A stretch of DNA of 64,000 nt, from NCBI GenBank assembly GCA_942486035.1, contig CALNXK010000009.1, forward strand, positions 855,001 to 919,000, written 5' to 3'. The DNA comes from Porites lobata. Its lineage: Eukaryota; Cnidaria; Anthozoa; Scleractinia; Poritidae. Shown here in pieces: positions 12,527-22,376 of the stretch. The notes beneath the pieces were generated by a model. That model made no database searches and was not told the DNA's origin. It saw nothing but the letters and a program-made list of their open reading frames with translations. The first letter of the stretch is position 1. Each line of letters starts with the position of its first letter. A program made the translations under genes and the position numbers.

Positions 12527-13810
12527 TCAAGTGCTTGTTTTCGTTTTTTTTCCCGTGATGATTTCGTGTCTTTCTGAGGTAGTGTCAGGTCCGTCCTTAT
12601 TGGTGGTTTCTGGTCCGTCAGTGGTAGTGATTTCTGACCCGTCATTGGAGGTGGTTTCTGGTCTGTCACTTGTTTTGGTTTCTGGTTGGTATCTGTTGGT
12701 GGTTTCTTGTCCATCACTGGTGGTGATTTCTGCTTTGTCCCTGTTGGTGGTTTCTGTTCCGTCACAGGTGGTGGTTTCTGCATGGTCCGTCACTAGTGGT
12801 GGTTTCTGCTTTGTCCCTGTTAGTGGTTTCTGTTCCGTCACAGGTGGTGGTTTCTGGTCCGTCACTGGCAGTGATTTCGGACCCGTCATTGGAGGTGATT
12901 TCTGGTCTGTCACTTGTCTTGGTTTCTGGCCGGTCACTGGTAATGGTTTCTGGGCTGTCCCATTAGATCTCGGAACAGTTGCGTGTTGTGATACCTGGTT
13001 TGTGCCCTGGATTCCAAGCAGTTGCAGGTCGATATCTTTGGAAGGTATCCAGTGAATGAGCACCCTTCTTCTGAGGAAGCATGAATGGAGTGTGGGATTG
13101 TTGGAAATAGGTGCTCTGGTGTCAAAAAAACCTGCTCTCCAGAGGGTCGGATAAAGAGAACTAATGGCCCCCATTACAGCAACAATCACCCCACAAACGC
13201 TTCCGCAGCTCTGCAAAGGTACATTCTTGAAGCATCCATTCGTACATTGGTGAAAGCCACGTTGGTTACCTTCTGGTTTGTGGGCAATAAATCGCCCTTG
13301 AGCTGGTTTTAGGAAGACAGGAAACTCCATCGCCAAAACATTCAGTATAGCGTTTACAGTGATATTTATGTTAGATGGAGGGGACCACGCGAGGGTGTCG
13401 CAGTAAAACCACTTGTTCTCGACTGCATCTATGTAAAGCAGAGACCAGTGGCGTCCAGGCTTGTTATATTTAGGTGTGGCCACATCCGTTTCTTTAATGC
13501 CACCAGCCACATTAATGATGAAAACGATTGCCTTGATTTGTTTACCTCGGATAACGGACCTTGCATGTCTTTGTAGGTCGACATCGTTTAGTATTGGTAA
13601 ATCATTGAGCATGAATGCCGCCGTCATAGTGTTATGGTGGTGAGCATTCAGAAGATCTATAAACCCGTTTATCATCGCAATATTCAACCACCTGTTTGAC
13701 GTAAGGGTGGCCAAGTCGGACGTTAATATACCTTTATTGATGACAACTTTGTCATCAGCATTACCAAAGACAGTTTCTGATAAACGTCCAGAAATCCTGG
13801 TAGTGCGCAT
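12527..13810 (-). CDS. Ulp1-like cysteine protease ORF of a transposon
   Basis: A 427-codon ORF from ATG at 13810. Residues ~40-210 look like a C48/Ulp1 cysteine protease: RWLNIAMING resembles the substrate-groove WL..IN motif, and the triad fits GRHWSLLYID (H121), WFYCDTLAW (D138) and LQSCGSVCGV (oxyanion Q200, nucleophile C206). Such proteases cleave SUMO-like proteins in cells and travel as accessory ORFs in eukaryotic transposons. From ~residue 285 the protein is an 8-residue repeat (KPPPVTDQ type) from a 24-base minisatellite. A 28-base unit near 12780 shifts the reading frame and the ORF continues as ETTTSDG-type repeats. The ORF lies inside element A. Upstream frames at 13723-14081 and 14180-14482 may be exons of a longer protein. 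All catalytic residues are kept, so the ORF could encode an active enzyme. Confidence 0.75.
   Translation of the reverse strand: MRTTRISGRLSETVFGNADDKVVINKGILTSDLATLTSNRWLNIAMINGFIDLLNAHHHNTMTAAFMLNDLPILNDVDLQRHARSVIRGKQIKAIVFIINVAGGIKETDVATPKYNKPGRHWSLLYIDAVENKWFYCDTLAWSPPSNINITVNAILNVLAMEFPVFLKPAQGRFIAHKPEGNQRGFHQCTNGCFKNVPLQSCGSVCGVIVAVMGAISSLYPTLWRAGFFDTRAPISNNPTLHSCFLRRRVLIHWIPSKDIDLQLLGIQGTNQVSQHATVPRSNGTAQKPLPVTGQKPRQVTDQKSPPMTGPKSLPVTDQKPPPVTEQKPLTGTKQKPPLVTDHAETTTCDGTETTNRDKAEITTSDGQETTNRYQPETKTSDRPETTSNDGSEITTTDGPETTNKDGPDTTSERHEIITGKKTKTST
12567..12966. repeat. 24-bp minisatellite inside the Ulp1 ORF
   Basis: About sixteen copies of a 24-base unit of the form GGTGGTTTCTGGTCCGTCAC plus four bases, read on the plus strand. 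Most units keep exact 24-base spacing, so the minus-strand ORF reads an 8-residue repeat. One unit at ~12770-12797 has four extra bases (CATG-type insertion) and changes the frame. Both frames stay open because the unit lacks stops in them. Confidence 0.85.
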
Positions 13811-15433
13811 TGATGGTTTGGCAATGGTGGTGTTTTAGTTAGCCAGGTTTCCCCTGATTCACTTGTTGGGAAATGTCCCTCAGCGAATGGACGTTCAGCA
13901 GAGTATCCAACGAGGAATTGGTATAAGTACCCAGAGAACAGGAGACTGCTTGGTACTTTCCATCTATCAGGGTATCCAGCATAACCACACAAACGGATCT
14001 AGAAGGAATGCTTGACACGGCGCTGACGTCAGTAACATCTTGTGGAAGTTTGTAGTGAAGTGTTTGGACCTCGGTAGGCAAAATTTTCGGGAAGGATAAA
14101 TCTGCTAAATCACCACGGCTGGTCGAGTAAAATTTGTTCTTGATGATTATGTCCTAATATATGACAAAAATAGGCATCATTAAAAACAGGATTCTGGTAT
14201 ACAAAAGGGGTACCCTTGCAGTCGATAATGGCATATAAAAGGAAGGGATGGACCTTCGCGCAGAGCCTCCCGTAAGAATTTTTTTAGGGTACCCCCAGGA
14301 ATTAAATGACTAAGATGCTTTCTTTGATATAGCTTTACCTGAAGTACTGGATCTAATTCTTTCAGGAGAGTTCTCGATGTAGCAAGAGATGTCTTTTTTC
14401 TACAAGGAAAACAGAAACTCATTACACGAAATGTATTACTTCGGACGCACACACGTGAATTGGACGTGAAGACACGCGGCACTTGGTTTGTTTCATCTCA
14501 CTAGCTGGAAATATAAGCAAGGATGTCTGACTAAGTTAATATCATCTTACTGTTTAGATCTTTTTAGTCTCATGTCCTGAATTTCTTTATCGCCGGTGGA
14601 CGATCTTTCACTAGACTAGAACAATTCTGAATATCCTGAGTGAGTATATATGCATTCCGAAGCACGGCAAGCTGTTGCAGAGCTGAATATGATCAACAAA
14701 CAAATTTTCGCGCGCTGCTTAGCAACCCGGCTTGACCACACGGTTCTGACCTTGCGTGACCAACCTATTTAGCTTATTTGTATTGTACCCTCTGGTTATA
14801 ATCGCGTCAGAACAACCCCCCCCCCCCTCAACTACTTTATTTGTAGTTTCGATAAACTGATTCGTTCAAGTTTTGTGGGATGAAAAACAACGTGGTACAA
14901 AAACTTTAAAACAGATCATTTAAAAACAACCCCGTATTGCATTGCTAATCACCAGCGGCAGTCAGATAAGTAATCAGTAATGATCAAGCAAGTGTAGTTC
15001 CTTTATCGACTTTTTTATTTGAGTTGATTTTGAATTTTTTTTTGATGAAGCTATTTGGTTTTTTGTTTATATCATTTGGTCATGATCGCCCAAACCCCAC
15101 CCCCACCCCCCCCTCCCACATCACACACCATCATGTGACAAGTCTCTCTTTATGCAGATCGGAGCCATTCCTGTACATTGACCCGTCAGTGGTTTAAATA
15201 CAGGAATAGCTCCGAGTGTTTGAGTCCGAATTGAATGCTGTTCGCCAACGCTGTGACCGACACCGCCATCTTCCCCTTAGCAATGTTTCTATGTATGTCC
15301 ACATAAAATGTCCAACCTTGTCCGCCGGGTATTCTAGTTTTCCAAAATGGCGGCAGCTGGACAGAGGACTGGACAGAACACCTTTCGCGAAAACAGATTG
15401 GGTGCCTCTAGAAAGTCCACCTGTTAGGAGTCT

Positions 15434-16203
15434 AAAGGTGCGTTTTTTTGGGAGAATCCAAAAACGGATTTGTGATCTCAGATCATACGGATTCTTCACT
15501 ACCAAAAAAAACGGAAGATCCGAAAAAGGATCATTTACTATGACAACGGCATGTCCTCGTGCTCCTCGTGAGAAAAAAAAAACAGCAACAACAAACTGAT
15601 CCTCACGGCGAAGACAAGAAGAAAAAGCAACATATAAAGCTAGGAATGAATATACGAAATGTATATATTTCGGTTTGAAACACAAATGTTTCTCGAATAG
15701 AATACACCCCTTAGGATAGTAAAATTATAAGAATTTAAAATTGAAACCGATGAATTGTTTTTTTTTTAACTTGGAAAATAAACCGGCGTAAGCAGCAGAC
15801 ACTACATACGTACAAAAAACATGAGAAGTAAGAGTTTAAAAACAGTCTATCCATAATTTGAATAGATGACAAACATGGAATGATGTGGCTGAAACTTAAT
15901 AAGGCGCCACCAACATAGGCTCAGACCATTTTTGTTTTTCGAAAAACTGCTTGTCAAAAAAACTTTTTGCAAATCCTTTCCCAAAAAAAGTTCAGATTCC
16001 CAGTGAATCTCAAAAATCCGGGTTTGGAATTTGATCCGAAGAATCTACCCTGAGTGTGGATTTTATGGATTCATAATCCGTTTTTGGATTTGCCCAAAAA
16101 AACTCAAAATCCGTTTTTGGAATCGGAAATCCGGATTTGGAATCGGAAATCCGTTTTTGGATTCGGAAACCCGGATTTGGATTTTCCCGAAAAAACGCAA
16201 ACT
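15434..16203. mobile_element. Putative non-autonomous element with GGTGCGTTTTTT ends and subterminal repeats
   Basis: GGTGCGTTTTTTTGGGAGAA at the left pairs with TTTTCCCGAAAAAACGCAAA at the right. Next to both ends are repeats of AATCCGTTTTTGGA and AAATCCGGATTTGGAATCGG, densest at 16075-16185. Terminal inverted repeats with subterminal arrays suit a hAT-like MITE. No target duplication was resolved. Confidence 0.5.
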
Positions 16204-16555
16204 AGCATCCATGTCTCCTCTAATGGAGTCAGTAATGAAAAGTAATTGCTGACTGTGTAGAGTACTTACGACTCTGACGACGGAATCCGCATTGGTATCT
16301 TGAAAACAGGTCACGTGAACCTGCCACGTCAATACAGAGAGAGCCAGACCAATTGGTTTGCAAAGCGCAGGATTCCCCGACACATACAGTATCTTGCCCA
16401 GTATCCGGCCACTTGTGTTTAACATTGCAATAACTTTCCTTTCTTAGTCGCAAGAGATCTGAAATTTGGCCTAGAGGCAATCTCAAGTCCTTAATATGAC
16501 GAAAGACAGTTTAATTTTTTTGCCTTCGTTTCCATCACGAAATTAACCAACACGA

Positions 16556-16666
16556 GTTCGCAATAACTCAGCCACTCTTATCGATAATATTTTTGTAAAG
16601 AACCCTGAACAAGTCAACATCAGTGGAAACTTGATATCTGACGTAAGAGACCACTTTTCTCATTTA
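16556..16666 (+). pseudogene. LINE endonuclease C-terminal fragment
   Basis: An open stretch reads NNSATLIDNIFVKNPEQVN then ISGNLISDVRDHFSH. This is the SDHxP-type end of the apurinic-like endonuclease domain of non-LTR retrotransposons (Ser-Asp-His region, here S-D-V-R-D-H). It is a short orphan fragment directly before the Gypsy relic. Confidence 0.7.
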
Positions 16667-16689
16667 CCTGGAGAACAATGTTGGAAGGT

Positions 16690-17660
16690 GGTGCAGTATG
16701 CCAGTCGGAGCCCCACCGACCTGGAGAAATGGTACAGCCATATTGAATTAGAAGATTTAGCAGGTGATTTTGGGTGCAAGAAATTTTAGCTGTTCCTGTA
16801 TAGAACACCCTTTAAGATCGTGACAGACCACAAGCCTCTCGAAAGTGTGTTCAACAAACCCACCCCTACAGTCCTCGATCCGGATCCAAAGGATCGCCAA
16901 CCGTAGGATGGACTACGATTTCATAGTCGAGAAAAGGGAAAGAGAACCCGCATATCAGATTACACCTCACCTCACGGCACCCTATGCCAATCTGCGAGTG
17001 ATCCTAGTTCGAATTGAGAACGACTGGGGTGCCAAAAGAGATCAAATCAGATAACGGACCACCCTTCAACAGCCATAAATTTGAAGAATATGCGCAAGAG
17101 GAGGGGTTTAAGCACCGATAAGTGACACCCGGATACTGGCAGAACCGGCCAACTGCGATATAGAAAAGGTTTATGCAGCGAATAAAGAAGACCGCTCGGA
17201 TCGCTTCTTTGGAAGTCAAACCTGTGAGGAATGAAGTGCACAGGGGAATCAGGGCATACAGAGCAACTGAGCATGCAACCACTGGAGTCATCCTGAAAAG
17301 GCTCATGCTCGGAAGGGAATTACGTGGAAAGTTCCCTGGGGTCAAGGGACAACCTAAACATAGGGACGACACGATTATTCGCTGTCGTGACCGAGAACAA
17401 AAACAGAAGATGATGAAGCAATAAGCTGATAAAAGAAGACAGACAGTCGTGATGAAAATTTAAGTCGGGGACACTGTGTTGTGCAAGCAGGAACGAATAA
17501 ACAACCTGACATCTCTGTATGACCCGGATCCTCTGTTAGTCATTGGCGTAAAGGGAAGCATAATTACTGCCAAGAACAGCGTGAGGATTCGCACCAGAAA
17601 TTACGCTGTCTGGAAGCTGCTTAAAAAGGGTTCAGGGAATCACCTCCGTGTGATGATACT
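16690..17660 (+). pseudogene. Ty3/Gypsy pol relic (RNase H and integrase remnants)
   Basis: Frames with stops and shifts read, in order: YASRSPTDLEKWYSHIELE and FKIVTDHKPLESVFNKP (RNase H), IQRIANRRMDYDFIVEKRE (end of RNase H region), then, after an internal deletion, EIKSDNGPPFNSHKFEEYA and VTPGYWQN (integrase core, DNGPPF motif), and GDTVLCKQERINNLTSLYDP (integrase C-terminal region). At least four stops break it and the zinc-binding HHCC part and most of the catalytic core are missing. No LTRs were seen. It is non-functional. Confidence 0.85.
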
Positions 17661-17961
17661 GACAGCGATGGTGCATTTGAACCGGTCACGATTACAATTG
17701 ATAGGTCATGTGAACCCCCTCAGGGTCCAGAGTAATCCAGAGTCTTCTTTTCAGAGAAAATATTTATCTATACTCTTTTTTCAAATTTATCGGTTCTGGC
17801 ATGTTTTGCGCAAAAATGAAAGGTACAAATTAAATCACGGTTGAGGGACTTATCGTCTGACTAAGTTTTAATTCATAAATTCTGTTAATTTGAATACATT
17901 ACGCGTGACTATTTCAACGAGAAGCTACTAAAAAAGGGAAGAAACTTTGTTAGCAAGTGAG

Positions 17962-18141
17962 TTAGCCTGGGACCAGGCTCCACAGTGGAGGAAAGGCTAA
18001 AAACGGGATGAAACAGGAAAAATATATATTGGAACGGGCGGCCACCCAGTACTGCTCTGCTCTCTTCGCTAGCCGATTTTTTTTCTCGCAAACCGATTTT
18101 TTTCTCCCTTTTTCCTCAATGCGTAGCCTGGTCCCAGGCTA
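17962..18141. mobile_element. MITE with TTAGCCTGGGACCAGGC ends and perfect 8-bp target duplication
   Basis: TAGCCTGGGACCAGGCT at the left and its complement AGCCTGGTCCCAGGCTA at the right enclose 180 bases. Exact repeats CAAGTGAG flank it at 17954-17961 and 18142-18149. Each end is itself a small palindrome. A degenerate left half recurs at ~10010-10040 in the loop of element B. An 8-base duplication suits a hAT-type transposase in trans. Confidence 0.85.
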
Positions 18142-18189
18142 CAAGTGAGTGAAAAAGAGCGTTTTTCAAGTCGAAAAATTTAGTTAGTT

Positions 18190-19100
18190 ACATGTCCAAG
18201 CTGCAACGGCTTCATGATGCTCTCGTTCATGCATAAGTTTTTTCAACTCTGAAGTTGATCCATGGGGATCTCTCCGAACTTTGTTCGTAAAGGAGCTTGA
18301 GTGTCATTTGGGTCTTGAAAATTGTTCAAGACATCCCAGTTTTGAGAAGCAATGTCGCTGCGAAAATGGTAACGTTGTGTCTTTTGGAAACGGCTCCAAT
18401 CGACAGCTGTCAATAAGCAAAAATGAGACTATGCAGGTCGCTGATGCTGACATGACAAACTCCAGAGCAGACTACTTTATCGGGATAGTTAATAGTATAT
18501 ATCAGATCTATTAGAGTAGATGTTGTGTCAGTGAACGAAGCGTAGGCTCGTTCATCAGCTGGTGAAGGCCATAAAGGTCAGTTATGTCCGACAACAAGCG
18601 AGAATTAGTGTCAGACTTTGAAGCCATGTTGCAATTCATATCCCCCATTAAATAGAATTCGACATTTTCGGAATCAAGACGCGCGGACGTCCAATAAGAT
18701 TTTCCAGAGATGAGAATACTTCATTGGGAGAATTAGGTGGCCTGTACCACGTGACAATAACAGACGGTTTTGAATTCGGTTTTCTGATTTCAAGACAATT
18801 TTCCAGATTGTTTTTAGTTAAACTCTGTGCGTACAGAATAGGTAATGGTGGTTTTGATATAGAAGCAAACACCCCCGCCATTTCTATTTCTGTCACGTCG
18901 TACTATCTTGTATCTTGGTAACCTTCATCGTTTCGTTGATTGAGATAACATCAGTAAAGGATAATTGGCAAGCAGAAATTCTAAAGTTCATCGATATGCT
19001 TAGTCAAGCTAGTTATGTAACGTTAAGAGAAGCCATTTTGAAACCACGTTTAGTAGGCAAAAAAATGTTGGTACGATCTGGTGGTGTACGTATCTTTAGT
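18190..19100 (-). pseudogene. LINE endonuclease-domain relic
   Basis: Read on the minus strand in changing frames: MASLNVTLLT, then ISINET (the N-E-T metal-binding Glu of the endonuclease), LENCLEIRKPNSKPSVIV and WYRPPNSP (typical YRPP motif), LIDLIYTINYPDKVVCSGV, and VSISDLHSLIFAY (S-D-H region). Order and motifs match the apurinic-like endonuclease of CR1/Jockey-type LINEs. Multiple stops and indels make it inactive. The similar plus-strand fragment at 16556-16666 is a separate copy. Confidence 0.8.
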
Positions 19101-19249
19101 AAAAGTTCATTTATCATGTGTAATGGTTCTCTCGGAAGACACGGTAATTCATTAGGAATTCAAATATTTTTACAGTCAAGCCAGGCCAGGTCAAGCGTAC
19201 CCTCCAAGATTTCATCAATGATTATTCAAATTAAAGTTTAATCCGTTGG

Positions 19250-20967
19250 TAGATGTAAAGCTAAATTTCATATTCATTTCAGCAATGTTCTTGCATGTGT
19301 AATGAGCCGTGAATTCACAAGCTAGGCAGTTACAAAATTTTTACCACCTCAGTTTCCCTGAATTTGACGTAAATGTCTTCGAAGCAATTTTATCCATTCA
19401 AAGATTTTCAATCTGACCAAATACAGAGAAGTTCTCCTGTTCTCGTAAAATATTCACTGCTCATTACGCATGCAGGAATGCCAATTTACGGGAACAACTA
19501 AGGGACGCACCAGTGGAAATAACCGAAGGTGGCGTGACAATTCCCCCCCAAAATTTCCTGCAAATGAAACTGGCCTACAAAAAAAATCCTGCAAGCGGTG
19601 ATACCTAAAAACAATAAGTCAATATGCCCAAGAAAAAAGTTCGTTGACAGGGTTCAATGTACTCACTTCCCTGATTGACGTGGCTCGGTCATTTTAGTTA
19701 CGGGCCTTGAACATCGAACAATCAGCCTACTTGATCAGTTATACCGTTCAGACAAAGCCTTAAACATTTTTGTACCTCATGATGACGGCACATTCTTACA
19801 TCGTGCTGTGCTTTACAATAATTGCAGTTTGTATCCAGGAATGTATGGCAACCAGTCCAGTGGCAGTGGATCCGACTGAAACCAAAGGTGAGACAGCGAA
19901 AGACAACACAGAAAATCAAGGTAATGTACAAGTACTATGAATTTCAATCTAATAACAGAGCTGTTGTTCTCAATATAGCGTTCGAAAAAAACTTTCCTAA
20001 CTGGTATTGAAAAAGAGATAAAAGTAATCAATTTATAACGACAAAAAGATTATTGCCAGTTGGCAACACCAGAACGGCTTCAATATCACCCTAAAGGATA
20101 CAAATAGAGCAATCAGCAACAGATTCCAGCCAGGTGGAAAGAAATTTTGAAAAATTTAAATGTATAGGGACAAATAACCAGACAATTTTTACATTTTGTC
20201 GTATGTCTCACTATACAATAATGAGCCGAACTTCAAGAATATCAAACTACAAAACTAAAGAATCTAAAGGCGTTTGTTGTGTTGCAGCAGTGGAATGCTA
20301 CTCATCTTGAGCCGCTCAAAATCTGTAATGCAAATTAGTATATTCAATGTACCCTCTGCTAATTTGCTTATAAGTTTTAATGCCATGGTTTGAGAACTCT
20401 TGGCTCTTGAGGTGTTAGCCGCACACCCTATATACGACTTCAGTAAATCGGCAACGAAAGAGTAATTCATGCTACTTAAACTGAAATGAACGTGACCATA
20501 ATTTCCGATTAAAGCAAGGTTAAACTAAAAGCAGCTCTCGCCTGTAAAATATTTGATATTATAAAATAACTAAGATAGCTCTGATTGGCCGAGAGGAGTG
20601 TTTGCATGAGAGTATGTAAACATGTTTGTGACGTCAAGATGTTTTCCTTTTCGCGCGCTAATCACGGAAGCACAAATTTGAAAAAGTTTTTGAGTTCAAA
20701 ACTCGACAAGTTTACTTTATTTATCCACTCCTTCGTCGGCTGAAACTTGGAACATCTTTACAAACAAGCTGTGCCAATTTTGTTGTCGCTTAAGGTGACG
20801 TTTTAAGCGAGAAAAATCCGTATTTTGGAAAGCATCGTTTTGCAAAACAAGAACTGATTACGCGTGCAAGCCTTCGTGTACACGACTTTGTGACTGGTAA
20901 GAATTTCTCTTTTAATCAGTACCATAACAAAGAGTTTTGCGTTTTTCTCGGGAAAGTTATTTTATAA
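19250..20967. other. No gene seen
   Basis: AT-rich unique-looking sequence with only short frames. No splice-delimited exon, RNA gene or clear repeat was found. Confidence 0.4.
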
Positions 20968-21156
20968 AAGCAATAGAAAACTTTTTTTCGTTTCTTTGCA
21001 TAGCCTGATTCAAACACTCGAGGGGTTGGGACAAGATCTGGACAGTTTTGCAAACCCACGACTTCCTCCCGGGTTTACATAACTGTCGAGAATTCTCGCA
21101 ACCCCTCTCGTGTTTATATCAGGCTATGCAAACACGGAAAACGTTTTCTATTGCTT
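20968..21156. mobile_element. Palindromic MITE-like element
   Basis: AAGCAATAGAAAAC at the left pairs with GTTTTCTATTGCTT at the right. A second, stronger pairing lies inside: TTTGCATAGCCTGA against TCAGGCTATGCAAA, plus CTCGAGGGGTTG against CAACCCCTCTCG. The ~190-base unit has no ORF. It directly precedes the LINE relic. Confidence 0.65.
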
Positions 21157-21169
21157 AACTATGATCTCT

Positions 21170-22337
21170 CCTAGTTCTAACATATAACAGTGAAATTTGG
21201 GGTGTGCATGCCAAACCAGATTTTAAGACCTAGGACGGCTCACAAATCGACAAAGCACACCTTCAATTTTGTAAACGATACTTGGAGGTAAAGAACAAAG
21301 CTTCTAATATAGCTTGCAGAGCAGGGCCCGGTTCCTGAAAGACCGATTAGCCCTAATCCAGGATTAAAATTTTGCTCCACTTTTTCGCATTAACTTTCCT
21401 ATACATTGTTTTAGAGTTAGGCTCAACAGTATTTTGTAAACTTGAGTTACATGTTCTTAGAGAAGAAAAGCGTGCTTAATAACTAGGCTTAATCTGGGGT
21501 TAATTAACCATCTTTCGAGGAACCGGGCCCATAGCTTGGTCGTTTTCCTTTAAATATCACTATCAATCAAAAATTCTCAAATACATTTTGTATCATTTCA
21601 GTCTAAAGATGAGGAATCTATCTTCAAACAATCTTTTTAATGTCATTTGACTTACACTGTAATGGCTAAAATAGCTTCCACTTTCATTTGCTGAATATGT
21701 CAATATTTTAAGCTTCCTGACTTTAACCCTGATTTACTAGACATAGCTATGGTAAAAAGCTATGTAAGTTCAATGAAACAGGAATATATCTCATATTGGC
21801 AAAATACCCTTCAACATTCTCAAAAACTTGAATTTTGTAGATCTTTTAAAACCGATCATACCACCTCTAGTTTCGTAGACTTAACAACAAGAACAGCTGG
21901 GAGAAGGGCTTTAGTAAAACTACAAATAAGCAATCACAAACTAAATGATAGAATTGGTCAGATACGACTGACCAAACTACGAAGGATAAAAGGCATTGCC
22001 CTTTTTGTGGATCCAACCTAACAGACGACGAAATTCACTTTCTTTTTCACTGTCCTACACACCCTATGATTAGGAATAATTTTTACAATAAAGTCAAGAC
22101 TCTGATTCGAAATATTACCCAGCTACCCATAAACGCTTTGATCAATGAACTGATGAACTCCTCTAATTAGTTTAGCAATGTACAATTCATATAGTTCAGC
22201 TTGCTTTGATGTTTGTGACAAATTATTGTCAAAGTAACGTAATTACCCTATGATGTAATTTTGATTCTTAAAATTTAAATAGCTTTTGCAATACTGTATG
22301 TGTTTGTACGGTCATGCAAATAAAGCTCGTTGTTGCA
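21170..22337 (+). pseudogene. LINE (CR1/L2-like) 3' end relic with tail
   Basis: C-terminal part of a non-LTR reverse-transcriptase ORF, interrupted by a MITE at 21324-21540. Readable pieces are LTYNSEIWGVHAKPDFK, KAHLQFCKRYLEVKNKASN, FKLPDFNPDLLDIAMVKSYV, YWQNTLQHSQKLEFCRSFK, LVKLQISNHKLN, and a Cys/His cluster (CPFCGSNLTDDEIHFLFHCP). Frame changes and stops break it. After ~120 bases of 3' UTR it ends in TTTTGCAATACTGTATGTG ... CATGCAAATAAAGCTCGTTGTTG. The same tail occurs at 53545-53603 and 62893-62952, marking one LINE family. Confidence 0.85.
21324..21540. mobile_element. MITE with GGGCCCGGTTCC ends inside the LINE relic
   Basis: GGGCCCGGTTCCTGAAAG at the left and its near-complement CTTTCGAGGAACCGGGCCC (complement of the end) at the right. 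The interior also pairs partly (TTAGCCCTAATCC against GGGGTTAATTAA). It splits the LINE codons for CRA and LGRFPL, so it inserted after the LINE. A target duplication could not be fixed. Confidence 0.75.
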
Positions 22338-22376
22338 AGTCGAAAAATTTAGTTAGTTACAAGACCAAGCTGCAAC

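Larger units (their letters stand above)
8698..15257. mobile_element. Large DNA transposon (element A) with Ulp1-type protease ORF and ~430-bp inverted ends
   Basis: The sequence from 8698 (GTCACAGCGTTGGCGAACAG) reappears inverted ending at 15257. After removing the nested element at 9019-11629, the match runs ~430 bases: 8698-9018 plus 11639-~11738 against ~14846-15257. The arms differ by small substitutions and indels, so they are not recent. The interior holds a minus-strand Ulp1-like protease ORF at 12527-13810 and weaker minus-strand frames at 13723-14081 and 14180-14482 that may be upstream exons. No transposase was recognised and no target duplication is visible, so the superfamily is open. 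Ulp1 proteases are known passengers of Mutator-like and Zisupton elements. Confidence 0.75.

Noticed and set aside
12441..13055. 204-codon plus-strand frame rich in Val/Ser/Gly
   Set aside because: Antisense shadow of the 24-base repeat and Ulp1 ORF; no domain.
15194..15685. 163-codon minus-strand ORF across the right end of element A
   Set aside because: Spans a transposon border and poly-A runs; no homology or splice support.
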